A stretch of DNA of 64,000 nt from Meghimatium bilineatum (taxonomy: Eukaryota > Mollusca > Gastropoda > Stylommatophora > Philomycidae), in the NCBI GenBank assembly GCA_034231615.1, contig CM067315.1:37757129-37821128 (forward strand). Reading direction: 5' to 3'. Each line of letters starts with the position of its first letter. Position 1 is the stretch's first letter. The position numbers and the translations under genes are program-made. The notes below the pieces were generated by a model, which saw nothing but the letters and a program-made list of their open reading frames with translations, did no database searches and was not told the DNA's origin. Shown one piece after another: positions 11,451 through 22,300 of the stretch.

Positions 11451-11644
11451 AATAATCAAAATCGACCTTCCAGATAATGTTTACATTTTCTGTACACAGG
11501 TCTTTATACCGTACACCGCTCATGGTTCGATTGAGGTGTATCAATTAGTTACATTACAACCAATGGTAACAAATCCTGCTCAAGAGGTAGCTATCAGTCA
11601 ATCATTTTTGACTGTTGGAATTATATAGGCCGTATTTACGGTTA

Positions 11645-11667
11645 TGTGTGTGTGCGTGCGTGCGTGG

Positions 11668-11730
<63 letters not shown>

Positions 11731-11750
11731 AGCGCGCGTGTGTGTGTGGA
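11645..11750. repeat. (TG)n microsatellite
   Basis: TG/GC-rich dinucleotide run with a CGCGCGAGCGCGCG interruption. Confidence 0.97.
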
Positions 11751-11835
11751 TAACGTAACAACTCCAAAACTGCAACATTGATACGGATGAAATTTGGAAC
11801 GATTAAAGGTTAGCTCTTGAGCATAGTGCGAACAG

Positions 11836-11910
11836 TTCTAAAAATTGCTAAAAGTGTATGTCCTGATGAAGGCTTTTTAGTAGAAACGCCATTTATGACT
11901 GTGTCTCGGT
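11836..11910 (+). mobile_element. hammerhead-like / Penelope-like terminal motif (candidate)
   Basis: GTCCTGATGAAGGC, a short loop and AGTAGAAACGCC lie at 11857-11886. The CUGAUGA and GAAAC boxes are those of the hammerhead ribozyme core, but stem II would be weak. Such motifs are known from Penelope-like elements. No protein is seen beside it. Confidence 0.4.
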
Positions 11911-12193
11911 GTTAAGTTATTTTATTACTTATTTTGGTAATACTTATACCTATTTTTGTTAACTTTGATGTATTCCAATACAGTTGACCATCAATATTAT
12001 TGGTTAACCTTTTACCTCTGACCCGTTGTACAAAGGTTAAATAAATAAATGAGGTCTAGAAATAATATTGGTGCATTATCAGTTCATTTGTTGATTACTA
12101 TGCTTTAACAGGTTCACTATTCTTCCCCTTATCTTTCTGCTAATATCGTTTATACATTTGTCTATCAGCAAACACAGGGAACTAATTACATCT

Positions 12194-12356
12194 ACCGCCG
12201 AAGACGGATGTTTTGGACCCATTGGTGCAAATAAAACGGCAACACAACGTATTTCCATTCTCTGGACTACATTCAACTGGAAATCTTGTAGGTTCATTGC
12301 CCTGTTACAAGAGAAATCCAGTGGGAGTTTGAGAATGAACGCTGAAGAAGAAGAAG
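12194..12356 (+). mobile_element. SINE-B2 copy with 9-bp TSD
   Basis: The body runs from CCGCCGAAGACGGATG to the GAAGAAGAAGAAG tail. It is flanked by ATTACATCT at 12185-12193 and 12357-12365. This copy defines the unexpanded SINE-B2 length of about 163 bp. Confidence 0.85.
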
Positions 12357-12719
12357 ATTACATCTGTCTTTCTGTTTTTAAAATCATTTTGATCAATCGA
12401 TCGTCAGTAAGTGCTACCATGAGACTACATAATCTATCTATCTATAGTATATAAAATAGCTACTTTACCACTTGTGCTATCAATCAGCGTTAGCTCATTT
12501 CCTTACGCATACGACATTTGAGTACAAGTTTCTGTGTTCTATCCCAGACCCAGTGTTATTTTTTCGTCAGTACGTATACAAAATAATAACACAATCGGCG
12601 ATAGATTATATATTTAAATATTCGCGTCTGTTGTTTTTGTCTGTCGCTCTTTCTCCTACACCCAGATGTTCTGTCCTCCATTATTTGTCTTTCTAAAGAG
12701 TTGTGTTTTTTTTTAATAT

Positions 12720-13145
12720 GATCAAGAGACGAAAGGTCGCCGATAAGAATGATATTGATGGAGGCAAAGAGAAAAGCACAATTACAACGATTAACAAAAT
12801 ATATATTTCCAGAGGCAACAAATGGCATATCATCAGCGATGGACAAGATAATATCGGCATTGAAATAATATAGACATTTCCTAAGAATATCATGGACAGA
12901 AAGACGAACAAATGCAGACGCCTGCAAAGATCTGAACATAGATGAAGACTGACTCCTTAAAACTATCAAAAACACAAGCTGGCATATTTTGAACATGTAA
13001 AGACACAAAGAGGCAGATCGAGACTACAATGAACACAGAATATCGAAGACTTTCTGAACATGACATTGGAAGAGGCTGGGCAGTTTACACAGAACTGAGA
13101 GGTTACAAAGTGTAAGTAAAGACAACGTTCTGTAATGGACACATC
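12720..13145 (+). pseudogene. LINE C-terminal relic
   Basis: Conceptual translation with frame changes gives RISWTERRTNADVCKDLN, then a segment like KHKLAYFEHVKRHKEADRD and TLEEAGQFTQN. This is the usual order of the domain after the RT in endonuclease-RT LINEs (LRIPWTxxxTNxxVL, then FGHxxRH). Stops at several positions and at least two frameshifts show it is dead. It abuts SINE-B1 at 13163. The antisense 150-codon frame at 12556-13008 is a shadow. Confidence 0.6.
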
Positions 13146-13162
13146 GCGTATCGTATATATAT

Positions 13163-13445
13163 CGCCCGTGTGTTGCCGGGGCCCGAAAGGGATGCAAAGA
13201 ATAGAACACTTTGTACCTTCCACGCATGTCGTAAAAGAAAACTAAGGAGGTTATGGGATGGAGTTGGCTGTCTCATCCCATATAGGGTCAGTGACCCAAA
13301 GCCATGCTGAAGTCGGATGTGTCAGGCCGAAAGGCGCAGATATCGCAGCAATGTTGTAAACCATGACACAACTCAATCCGTTCTCCGGACTACATCCTGC
13401 TAATCTGTAATAGTTTGAAAAAGAACGCAGAAGAAGAAGAATAAT
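13163..13445 (+). mobile_element. SINE-B1 copy
   Basis: It starts CGCCCGTGTGTTGCCGGGGC, continues with GGAGGTTATGGGATGGAG and GCTGAAGTCGGATGTGTC and ends in GCAGAAGAAGAAGAATAATG. It matches 43319-43601 and, reversed, 52067-52345. A possible TSD GTATATATAT (13153-13162 and 13446-13455) is low-complexity and weak. Confidence 0.85.
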
Positions 13446-13499
13446 GTATATATATATAAAAACTCATATAATTTATAATTTATATATATTTTCTATATA

Positions 13500-14155
13500 T
13501 CATTAGATATAACGTATGCCTTATTGAACTGAAATGTATGAATAAATTACTTTATGTCTGCAGGATGCAGTCAATAACAAAGAGACAACTATTTAGAACT
13601 ATGACTAATTCAGATGAAAGATTAAATAAACATTTAGCAAGGAGGGGCCTCGCTGCAGACATGTTACACAGACACCAGAATAAGCTATTTTTATCAGTCA
13701 ATTTCTGGTAGTTCGGACGTCACAATCCTGAAAATAGCGAACATTCAGACCAGAATGTTAACTGTTTATCCACTGAACGTGAACTTTAATCTTTGTGATT
13801 GTGAAAACTTTCTAGAATTAAAAGTCTGAAATGTGTGAATTATGAATTAAGAGTAGTATTGCTTCACGAATAGAACGTGACAAATTAAGAAAACAAGTTT
13901 TGCTTACTTCAAGAAAGAGACGTTCTTGAAAAGAAAACTTTTCTCACTGTGGTGTTTTCTTTATGAGAACGAGTTTCCGCTATCGTTTGTCAGTAGGGAA
14001 CATTGTGTAAATTAATTATCTTATAATTTTGTCCCTAAAACTTTGATCTTATCGGGGATGTACTTATCTTTAATGAATGGCCAGATTGTCTGTATTGATA
14101 AACTGTAAGTACTGAACGTGAAATCAATGTAAATGTGGTGGCTGCGACTATCTCT
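13500..14155. other. no recognisable feature
   Basis: AT-rich DNA without a recognised repeat family or protein. Confidence 0.5.
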
Positions 14156-14169
14156 TAATTGCAGTATAA

Positions 14170-14454
14170 GTAAAAGTAAAGTAAAGTAACCCATAGCATT
14201 TATTAATGCTGTAGTGGTGTGAGATGTTAGCGATCTCACATTTCAGTGGCTCTGCTATATGAGGGAGGTAGCCATAACCTCTCCCTCGAATCCTTTACTT
14301 CACGGATTAATGCGGCACCCATTTTTGGCTGGGTCGACCCGGGAGCCGTTGTGATCTGGAAAACATTTCCGTCTCAACTGGAGAATGAACCCAGGACCAT
14401 TCATATGCGGAGCGAGTTCTCTAACCGCTACGCTATGCGACCCCCTTCGTAGTA
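14170..14454 (-). mobile_element. SINE-A copy, antisense, 14-bp TSD
   Basis: This is the reverse complement of SINE-A, with the tail at 14170-14190 (GTAAAGTAACCC) and the tRNA-like head at 14375-14450. It is flanked by TAATTGCAGTATAA at 14156-14169 and 14455-14468, a 14-bp TSD without mismatch. Confidence 0.92.
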
Positions 14455-14587
14455 TAATTGCAGTATAAATAAATCATGGGTATTCAGACTGGTATTATCA
14501 TAATATGCATGCATGCTATAACTAAACGGTATTTGTGTTTTCCATTGTCAAAATCTCTACACGTTTTGTCACGAGTAGTTACAACAC

Positions 14588-14710
14588 ACGACCATATGCT
14601 GTATAACAGACATAACCATATGCTGTATAACAGACATAACCATATGCTGTATAACAGACATAACCATATGCTGTATAACAGACATAACCATATGCTGTAT
14701 AACAGACATC
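14588..14710. repeat. 24-bp minisatellite, 5 copies
   Basis: The unit is ACCATATGCTGTATAACAGA plus CATA. The copies are near identical, and the 24-bp length keeps all frames open on both strands. Confidence 0.97.
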
Positions 14711-14734
14711 AGCACATAATAAATTATGACTTTA

Positions 14735-14885
14735 CTCGTTAGGTTTTTCATTATTGTCGCGAAATCCGTTGGTCACTATTTATATACTTGGAGTCGCCTT
14801 TGCTATATTTGACATGCGATTCCAAGTATATAAATAGTGACAAATCGATATCCCAACAATAATTTTTAAAAACCTAACGGATGGG
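14735..14885. mobile_element. foldback element F
   Basis: CACTATTTATATACTTGGAG plus TCGC on the left is mirrored by GCGATTCCAAGTATATAAAT plus AGTG on the right, with about 20 bp between. Outer arms (TAGGTTTTT and AAAAACCTAA) also pair. This is a foldback or MITE-like element with arms of about 60 bp. Confidence 0.8.
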
Positions 14886-14939
14886 GGTCCTACTTAATTC
14901 ATTTGAAAGGTCTTTATTGAAAAAATAGTCATGAATACG

Positions 14940-15055
14940 TCCTAGCCTGGACCGTTTATGTCCTTTGACAGTTTGGACATGTGATGACCACTGTTGATAG
15001 TTTTTGGACTACCCGTGATTTTCTAACTACTCCAAGCTGTTAGAAATTTCTAACG
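14940..15055 (-). pseudogene. fragment of the zinc-finger-tailed LINE
   Basis: TTTGACAGTTTGGACATGTG, ATGACCACTGTTGATAG, CCCGTGATTTTCTAACTAC and CCAAGCTGTTAGAAATTTC align with 53220-53310 of the better-preserved LINE tail. The fragment is diverged and short. Confidence 0.5.
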
Positions 15056-15450
15056 TTTGCAAATGGTATTTAGTACATACGGAGATATGGAATATAAGTT
15101 TCACAATGTTATAAATAATGAAGGCATGTAAAATAAAAACAATATATGATTTGAGAGTATGCAGAAGTTCAAAAAGAGGGATACAAAATATGAAATAAAT
15201 ATCATCGCATTATCTGGTCAAGTAATCCTTGCAAGGTCATTGCTAGAAGGAGATTCTGTTCTTTTCACAAAGATTCGTGGGGGCAAGGTAAGAAAATGAA
15301 TTGTGAGAAATCAATAAACAAAGTGTATTCTGGGATGTTAACTAGGAAGGAATATCTATTGCGCATGTCAGAGAGAAACAATTCTCGTTTTATAGGCAAT
15401 AAAAGGTAAGGAGTGACGGATTGTGCCAACGTAATTTGATTGTTATAGAT
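15056..15450. other. no recognisable feature
   Basis: AT-rich DNA before the 36-bp array. Confidence 0.5.
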
Positions 15451-15454
15451 GAGG

Positions 15455-16035
15455 CACTTTTATATGATAATTGGATGGGTACTGATACGACACGGTGATA
15501 TGATAACTTGATGGGGAGAGATACGACACGGTGATATGATAACTTGATGGGTAGATATACAACACGGTGATATGATAACTTGATGGGTAGAGATACGACA
15601 CGGTGATATGATAACTTGATGGGTAGATATACGACACGGTTATATGATAACTTGATGGATAGAGATACGGCACGGTGATATGATAACTTGATGGGTAAAT
15701 ATACGACACGGGGATATGATAACTTGATGGGTAGAGATACGACACGGTGATATGATAACTTGATGGGTAAAAATACAACACGGTGATATGATAACTTGAT
15801 GGGTAGATAGATATACGACACGGTGATGTGATAACTTGATGGGTAGATATACGACACGGTGATATGATAACTTGATGGATAGAGATACGACACGGTGATA
15901 TGATAAATTGATGGGTAGATATACGACACGGTGATATGATAAATTGATGGGTAGATATACGACACGGTGATATGATAAAGTGATGGGTAGATATACGACA
16001 CGGTGATATGATAAATTGATGGATAGAGATACATC
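15455..16035. repeat. 36-bp minisatellite, about 16 copies
   Basis: The unit GATATGATAACTTGATGGGT plus AGATATACGACACGGT is 36 bp, twelve codons, so three antisense frames stay open (up to 220 codons, repeating YHITVSY-type text). The overlapping frames in all phases are the signature of a stop-free repeat and not of a gene. Variants (AGAGATACG, TAAATTGATG) cluster, suggesting local homogenisation. Confidence 0.97.
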
Positions 16036-17110
16036 ATGGACATATTGTACACTTGTACAAACTATTATGAAAGAAATCATGTTTGAAGTTTAACTTACCA
16101 AAACATAATGTAGATCAACGTGCACATTTAATACAACTCGTTGTCTCCGTAACCCCTGCCTTAAAGTTTTCCTGCTATGTCAGAGCAAATTTTAGAACAT
16201 TTTGAGTCATTTATGGTAGTTTTTTAATTTAAAATTTCTCCCTCGCTATTCTGTCCACATGAACAATTCTGACATCAAAATATTTAGAAATGGATAGGCA
16301 ATAAAACTCACTCTAGTTTGTTTGCTTAGATACAATATTATGCTAGTTATGGAAAATAAAATTAATAAAAGAAAAGAAAATATAGGGAAAAAATAGAAAT
16401 GTGTACATACCCAAACTGATATCCCAGAAAGCTGAATCATAATCCATCTATTTTGAAATACAACACATCTGCATATATCATGAACCATTTTGTAATGTAT
16501 ACAAGTATTTATATATACAGAATTACTTATAAATGTGACATTGTCTTGATATCATCAAATGCGTACAAAATATACATTTTCCATAAAATGTTTTATTCTT
16601 TAGGCCTACATTTTAGTGCCCAGGACTTATTTACATAAGCGTAGATATATATAATACTAATTACTATGTCTTATATAAAGGTCTGAGTATTCACATCCAA
16701 ATGTAATACTCCAAAAATCATGTTTTTGAATGTAGATAATTGTAATAGTCATACATATTTCATTGGTAACGCTCCCTTAGCTTCGTCAACACTCGAATAT
16801 GAATCAGAATTTATTTCCATCAAAGTCAGATCGTAATAATTATTAGACCTACAATCGCCATCTTATCTAATATCGGAATTATTACCTAAACGTATTTTGA
16901 TACATTTCAAAAGTCTAACTTGCTGTAAAACATCGAGGATGTATAGATTCATTACTTCACATACAAGTAGCAATAAGTTACACACAATGAACATGTAAAC
17001 ACACATTTGTTTATATAAAATGAGTGCTCAAGTATTGTAGATAAGTTAGCAATGGGTTCCTTCACACATAGGAAAGAAGGAAATGAGGTTTTAGACAAAT
17101 TAGCAAAAAA
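16036..17110. other. no recognisable feature
   Basis: AT-rich unique-looking DNA with no recognised repeat or coding signal. Confidence 0.5.
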
Positions 17111-17129
17111 AAGGTAGTTCAGGAAAAAC

Positions 17130-17850
17130 AGTATACAAACATACAAAAAAATATTCAATGGTGCTATCCTGGTTACACATTAAACAAAAACGATCATTCC
17201 ATCTGAAAAGTTGAAATTCTAATCTGCAAATGTTTTCTATTTGAGTGTACTATGAGTTCTTTCTTTCTTTGTTCTTTTCCGGAGAAATAGGCTGAAAGCG
17301 AGTCTGCTTTTTTTTAAAAAAATATTTCTTTTTACTTAGGTATCGTCCGGCTCTGTGGCGAAGTGGTACAGAGCTCGTCTGTGACGGCAAAGGTACCGAG
17401 TTCGATCCTCACCACAGGCAATTGTGCATCCAGACCATTCAGAAAGCAATGGCAACCTACTGAACGTATTTATATTGCCTAGAAAATCACCACAGCCAAC
17501 AAATGCTGGGTTGATAGCTACGTCCTGGATAGGATATGCTACCAATTTTTTATCCATTATCTGTTTATATTATTTAATTAATTAATACATTTTAAAAATC
17601 GTTTTTTTTTTTTAAAAGTCTGTCTGTTTGTATATTGTTTCGTTCACTTGAAACATGTCTATATCTGTAATTCTGTCTCCTGAATAAAACTCACTGTCTT
17701 TTGTAGCTCATACAGTGTCCCATAGAGCTTTGATTCCAGTGTTGTTTCCTCTGGTCAATATGTCTGCCTCAGCGTTTCATGCTTTGAATATTTGTTTAAT
17801 GTGTAACCAGGATAGCACCGGTGAATATGTTTTTGTATGCAATGTAAAAT
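17130..17850. mobile_element. candidate foldback element with SINE-D inserted
   Basis: GGTGCTATCCTGGTTACACA plus TTAAACAAA near 17160 is mirrored at 17788-17820 by TTTGTTTAATGTGTAACCAG plus GATAGCACC. The flanks (ATACAAACATACAAAAA and TTTTTGTATGCAATG) also pair roughly. Arms of about 50-60 bp thus enclose about 600 bp, which contains SINE-D. Confidence 0.55.
17343..17543 (+). mobile_element. SINE-D copy 1, tRNA-derived
   Basis: The tRNA-like head GTCCGGCTCTGTGGCGAAGT has an A-box (TGTGGCGAAGTGG) and a B-box GAGTTCGATCC at 17399. The body (GCAATGGCAACCTACTGAAC, ATTTATATTGCC, AAATGCTGGGTTGATAG) is shared with 21845-22022 and, reversed, 34565-34700. Confidence 0.85.
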
Positions 17851-18004
17851 GTTTTATACAGAAGGGACACAAATAAAATATATTATAGCAAAACAGAACA
17901 ACCGAATCCTATTTGATTTAAATAACTTGATAAGAAGAAATGAATATAACAGAATTATTTTTACATATCCAATTAAATACACAATTGTCTATTGTCTATC
18001 CGCA

Positions 18005-18300
18005 GGTGGAAGCTGCTTAAGAGCATCCCCACTTGCCGTTCAGCGTAGGGGTGGGAGCTGTAAGTTTCAGGTTAGGGCATGATGTGATGATTCGAATTGA
18101 GTCTGTGTTTGTGGAGGGTGGTTATCGATCCATCTATTTCTCGGTCTTCCCGTTGCTCTGTATCCAGCTGATCGTTTGTTATAAGCTCTCAGTGGAAATT
18201 GGCCAGTGTCCATTCTCACACGGTGACCAAACCAATTTATCTCCTGACGTTCTATATATTTGATAAAAGGCATTATTCCTTCTCTTTTACTGATATACTC
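18005..18300 (-). pseudogene. LINE C-terminal relic, antisense
   Basis: The antisense frame reads IERQEINWFGHRVRMDTGQF, then PLRAYNKRSAGYRATGRP and RNRWIDN, the standard WFGHxxRM...GRPxxRWID end of endonuclease-RT LINEs. The 3' end (TTGCCGTTCAGCGTAGGGGT reversed) matches the LINE 3' end at 40360 and 9380. The frame is open for 68 codons but lacks the RT. Confidence 0.75.
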
Positions 18301-18579
18301 GTTTCTTACTCTGTCCAGTTAAATCCACAATAAAACATTAAATTCCTTTGTCCCTTGTTTCATTGAATGCTCCAATATAGCTCCGGAGATTATAAAATCT
18401 AGGGTTGAAAGGACGTGCCTTCTTTTCGACGGCTTTTGTCCATAAATCAATATGAGGTAATAATTCGTGAAACGTAACAATTGTACTTACGTCAAACACA
18501 GTTTTTTGATAACGTCCCACTTAGACACGACGGACTATCACTAAAACTAGGAGGTTATGATATGCAAATAAGAAAACAT

Positions 18580-18665
18580 ACAAATTACAATACACAAAAC
18601 ATATTCAACGTTTCGACTAAAAGACCTTTGTCAAGATACGCACAAAACATTAAAAAACCACGAAT
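18580..18665 (-). mobile_element. Penelope-like terminal motif, antisense (candidate)
   Basis: The reverse strand reads CTTGACAAAGGTCTTTTAGT followed by CGAAACGTTGAATATG. It has the same layout as the motif at 62500-62550 and resembles Penelope-like terminal repeats. No RT is seen next to it. Confidence 0.45.
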
Positions 18666-19500
18666 AGAAATGATCGCAACACACAAACTTGTCCACCCGA
18701 ATTATGAAAGTCGGGAATATCCAAAAATCAAAGCAACAAAAATGTTAAAAATGCGTATATTTCATTTCAATGGATATTCCCGTTTAGAGTTATCTGTGTT
18801 ACTTAGTTAAGATCATAGATAGACGAAACAGATAGGACGTACCTGGTCATGGATATCTCTAGACATTTGTTATTTCCCACGTTTTGACATTAAATCGGCA
18901 GTATAGTGAACATCTGTTACATAAGTTAGATTTAATTACGGTAAATAAATCGATAAACAATATCTTCCCAGTAAGCATGCCGTAATTTATGTTTTCCAAA
19001 GAAGCAATACTCTATGCAATATCAAATTTTTATCATGGAAAAACATATTTTCTCAAGCTCAGTCGTAACAATAGCGCACATAACAAATCTCAATGTTGTT
19101 GGTGAAGTGTTTGTGATGTTATAATTGTTGAAACTTGATCACAAATTTCATTAAAAGTATTACTACAAACACATGAGAATGAATATGCGCAATATGGATA
19201 CCTAAAAAAAAACAACGTAATGCTGGGGCGGCCGTTAGAAATGAAAAAAAACCTCATTTCATTTATGAAAATATCATGGATCACTGTTTGGGCAAATGAG
19301 GACGAAAGATTGCCCCCCCCCCCATCCCAAGTGACAAATTTGGAAGGAAGTGAATTTATTGTTCGCGCAGAGAACCTCCAGCTGACGACTGAATCCATGA
19401 AGGCAACTCGCATACTATATAAACTGCTGGGCCTAGGAAATTGGTCCTATAAGTAGAATGATTATTGTTTTACGAATCTATTCTACTATTAAGTCTACTT
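18666..19500. other. no recognisable feature; C-run at 19312
   Basis: AT-rich DNA. A run of eleven C lies at about 19313-19323. The antisense 107-codon frame at 19090-19413 has no recognised domain. Confidence 0.5.
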
Positions 19501-19605
19501 TTTTTTAAATACGAAGACCAGACCAAGTTGTAATTTTACGTCTCAGAACAGGACACAACCGACATCGCAGTCTCATGTATACAAAGTTCAAGATTGGCAA
19601 CACGA

Positions 19606-19668
19606 CCATGTGTACATGTGTACATGTGTACATGTGAACATGTGTACATGTGTACATGTGAACATGCA
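19606..19668. repeat. TGTACATG-type short tandem repeat in the LINE tail
   Basis: Seven copies of GTACATGTG/AACATGTG, placed where the LINE tail normally encodes its cysteine-containing linker. Confidence 0.9.
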
Positions 19669-19712
19669 CCTCAGACAGCAGAGAATATTCTTCAGGAATG
19701 CCCGATATATGA

Positions 19713-20262
19713 AATGTTGAGGCAAACACACTGGCCGAGAGAATGCTGAGGCAAACACACTGGCCGAGAGAATGCTGAGGCAAACACACTGGCCGAGAGA
19801 ATGCTGAGGCAAACACACTGGCCGAGAGAATGCTGAGGCAAACACACTGGCCGAGAGAATGCTGAGGCAAACACACTGGCCGAGAGAATGCTGAGGCAAA
19901 CACACTGGCCGAGAGAATGCTGAGGCAAACACACTGGCCGAGAGAATGCTGAGGCAAACACACTGGCCGAGAGAATGCTGAGGCAAACACACTGGCCGAG
20001 AGAATGCTGAGGCAAACACACTGGCCGAGAGAATGCTGAGGCAAACACACTGGCCGAGAGAATGCTGAGGCAAACACACTGGCCGAGAGAATGCTGAGGC
20101 AAACACACTGGCCGAGAGAATGCTGAGGCAAACACACTGGCCGAGAGAATGCTGAGGCAAACACACTGGCCGAGAGAATGCTGAGGCAAACACACTGGCC
20201 GAGAGAATGCTGAGGCAAACACACTGGCCGAGAGAATGCTGAGGCAAACACACTTGCCGAGA
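19713..20262. repeat. 29-bp minisatellite, about 19 copies, born in a LINE ORF
   Basis: The unit TGAGGCAAACACACTGGCCG plus AGAGAATGC is practically identical in every copy; only the last has CTTGCC. Because 29 is not a multiple of three and no antisense stop occurs, three long antisense frames (214-254 codons) overlap. They are artefacts of the array. Confidence 0.98.
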
Positions 20263-20359
20263 GAAACAACAGTGGGAGAACATCTCTGTGGACCCCTGTA
20301 CAAGTTACAAAACACAGTCGAGTTTATGGAAGACACAAAACTTCAGATATAAATACATT

Positions 20360-21160
20360 CCAGGCAAAGGTGAGACAAGAATCAATGGAGCCTGATTTCA
20401 GACCCATAAATATAGGAGGGCTGCAGATACCAGAAATTAGATATGCAGACGACACAATGCTATTAACAACAAACGAACACGACCTACTGAATATAATTAA
20501 GTCAACCCAAAAGTTCAGCGAACAGTAAAACTTGTTCTTAAATATAAAAAAGACAAAAATAATGGCAACTGACAAAACTAAATCAAGACCCAAAATTAAT
20601 ATTGAGAACTGCAATTTGGAAGAAGTGACACATTTTGATTATTTAGGAACTAATATAAACAACGCGGGGGACTACGCAGTTTGTGATCAAGAGAAGAACG
20701 GCAATGGCGCTGGCAAAATTAAAACAGATAAAGAAACTATGGCAAGGTACTAACATAAGAACCAAATTGTGTTTACTACGAACAGGTGTATTTCCTGTAG
20801 CGACATATGGATGTGAAGCATGGGCACTAAATAAAACAGTGGCAAAGAGAATAACATCATTTGAATTAAAGTGTTATAGAAGAGTTTTGAGAATTCCATG
20901 GACAGCGAAGAAAACAAACCAGGAGGTGTTACGAACAATTAACGTCCAGGAAGGCTGGGTTCTGAACACTATATTAAAGAAAAAGCTAGCTTTTTTCGGT
21001 CATATTAAGAGACACGACAGCATGGGGAGAGTGTTAATGGAGGGGATGATAGAAGGTAACAGGGGCAAAGGCCGACCAAGACGCCGTTGGACAAAAGATC
21101 CATAGGAAAGACTACGTTCTGGAAAGAATATGGCACTTGATGATGAGGCAAACGAGAAGA
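20360..21160 (+). pseudogene. LINE reverse transcriptase relic (palm to C terminus)
   Basis: After the previous element's stop, a different LINE begins in the RT palm. IPEIRYADDTMLLTTNEHDL contains the YADD catalytic box (about 20435-20475). An in-frame stop follows SEQ (20526-20530), then NIKKTKIMATDKTKSRPKIN, HFDYLGTNINNAGD, a frameshift near 20690, then KLCLLRTGVFPVATYGCEAW, KCYRRVLRIPWTAKKTNQEV, LAFFGHIKRHDSMGRV and GRPRRRWTKDP. The 3' end TTCTGGAAAGAATATGGCAC matches 9520 and 39250. The element is 5'-truncated and dead (one stop, one frameshift), but the 140-codon C-terminal frame is intact. Confidence 0.88.
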
Positions 21161-21379
21161 GAAAGAAGTACATTTCAAAAAAAATACTTTTGATCCCTTC
21201 CTATTAAAATGGGGAGGACAACCACTGATTTTAATCATGTAAATAAGAACATGTCAGATGATCGAGTCCCTCGTCAATTATACAGTCCAGTTAGTCTCAA
21301 CGGATGATCCTTTACAGTGACGCTATTTGAAATTTACTCTGATTTTCATTGGTCAATTTTTAAATATAATTTATGATTT

Positions 21380-21835
21380 AGGCGTTTGAAAATAAGTGCT
21401 ACAGACGTCTGTTAAGAATTAGCTACATAGAACACAAGACAAATTAGTTATCTAGAACACAAGGCAAAATATTTGCCCGTCAGCAAATAAACAAACTTGC
21501 AGGTTATCAAGAACCAGTTTTGGCAGTGGTGAAACAGTGAAAACTTGTTTGGTTTGGACATGTAACGTGACACTACTCTCTTGTTCTCTAAATTATTTGC
21601 AAAGAACAGTGGAGAGTGGAAGGAAAAGAGGAAGTCAGAGAAAATCCTGGATTGATAATAACATCAAGGAATGGTCTGGGCGTGATTTTTCTACAATACT
21701 CCAAATTATGGAAGACAGAGATGTTTGATTGACATTTTGTGCTGATGGATACCAATGTGGCACACCTACGACCCTGACGTACCCAGTGAGGTACCCCTAC
21801 GACCCTGACGGTTTAGGGGTCTTGTTATTACTATT
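21380..21835 (+). pseudogene. LINE C-terminal relic
   Basis: Translation with frame changes gives CYRRLLRISYIEHKTN-like text, then GYQEPVLAVVKQ, KTCLVWTCNV and VESGRKRGSQRKSWIDNNIK, EWSGRDFSTILQIMEDRDV. The 3' end contains CACACCTACGACCCTGACG and a second copy GTACCCCTACGACCCTGACG, which matches the 3' end of the LINE inserted at 60789-61104. It has stops and at least one frameshift. Confidence 0.75.
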
Positions 21836-21844
21836 ACATACTTT

Positions 21845-22022
21845 GTGTCCGGCTCTGTGGCGGAGTGGTACAGAGCGCGTCTGGGACAGCAAAGGTACGG
21901 AGTTCGATGCATCCGGACCGTTCAGAGAGCAATGGCAAAATACTAGACGTACTTATATTGCCTATAAAATAACTACAGCACAAATGCTGGGTTGATATTT
22001 ACGTACCGAATAGGATATTCTA
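21845..22022 (+). mobile_element. SINE-D copy 2
   Basis: GTCCGGCTCTGTGGCGGAGT, GAGTTCGATGCATCCGGACC and AGAGCAATGGCAAAATACTA match copy 1, with a deletion of about 20 bp after the B-box (the CTCACCACAGG stretch). It follows directly after the 3' end of a LINE. Confidence 0.85.
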
Positions 22023-22027
22023 GGACT

Positions 22028-22300
22028 TTAAAAGAAAATACTGGCACAACTACGGTTTAAGTCTTCACTGTGGCCGTTGATCCAATTTCGAAGGATTATT
22101 TGACTTTGAGTGATTAGGCAAGCTGGTTGAGTACTTAGACTACTTAGAGAGCATGCGGCTGTGTCTATGAGTCGCACCAATGGCTCACTAGACAAACCAA
22201 CCATGCAACAGAAATCCTTAGTAGATGACATGCCTTTATATTGAGGTATAAAAGCTTATAGAAGCTTCATGGCACGTCATTTATTCTATACAATCAACCG
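22028..22300 (+). repeat. repeat family G, copy 2
   Basis: GCGGCTGTGTCTATGAGTCG, AATGGCTCACTAGACAAACC, TAGTAGATGACATGCCTTTA and AGCTTCATGGCACGTCATT match the copy at 2318-2470. Confidence 0.75.

Larger units (their letters stand above)
19505..20352 (+). pseudogene. LINE C-terminal coding tail with two internal tandem expansions
   Basis: Plus-strand translation gives LRLRTGHNRHRSLMYTKFKI near 19540-19600, then after a short repeat PQTAENILQECPIYEMLR near 19670-19720, and finally LPRETTVGEHLCGPLYKLQN with TVEFMEDTKLQI and a stop near 20350. This is the familiar C-terminal block of RNase H-bearing non-LTR elements (RLRTGHNR...HMYxKLKI..xxCxC...QTAEHILQxCPxYExLRxxxWP). Between MYTKFKIG and PQTAEN lies a TGTACATG-type repeat. 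Between EMLRQTHWPRE and RQTHLPRETT lies the 29-bp array. Both are expansions of the element's own coding sequence. The remainder of the element is missing upstream. Confidence 0.8.

Noticed and set aside
15390-16080. 220-codon antisense ORF with YHITVSY repeats
   Set aside because: Translation of the 36-bp minisatellite, open in three frames.
19505-20336. Three antisense ORFs of 214-254 codons
   Set aside because: Created by the stop-free 29-bp array; the meaningful reading is the LINE tail on the plus strand.
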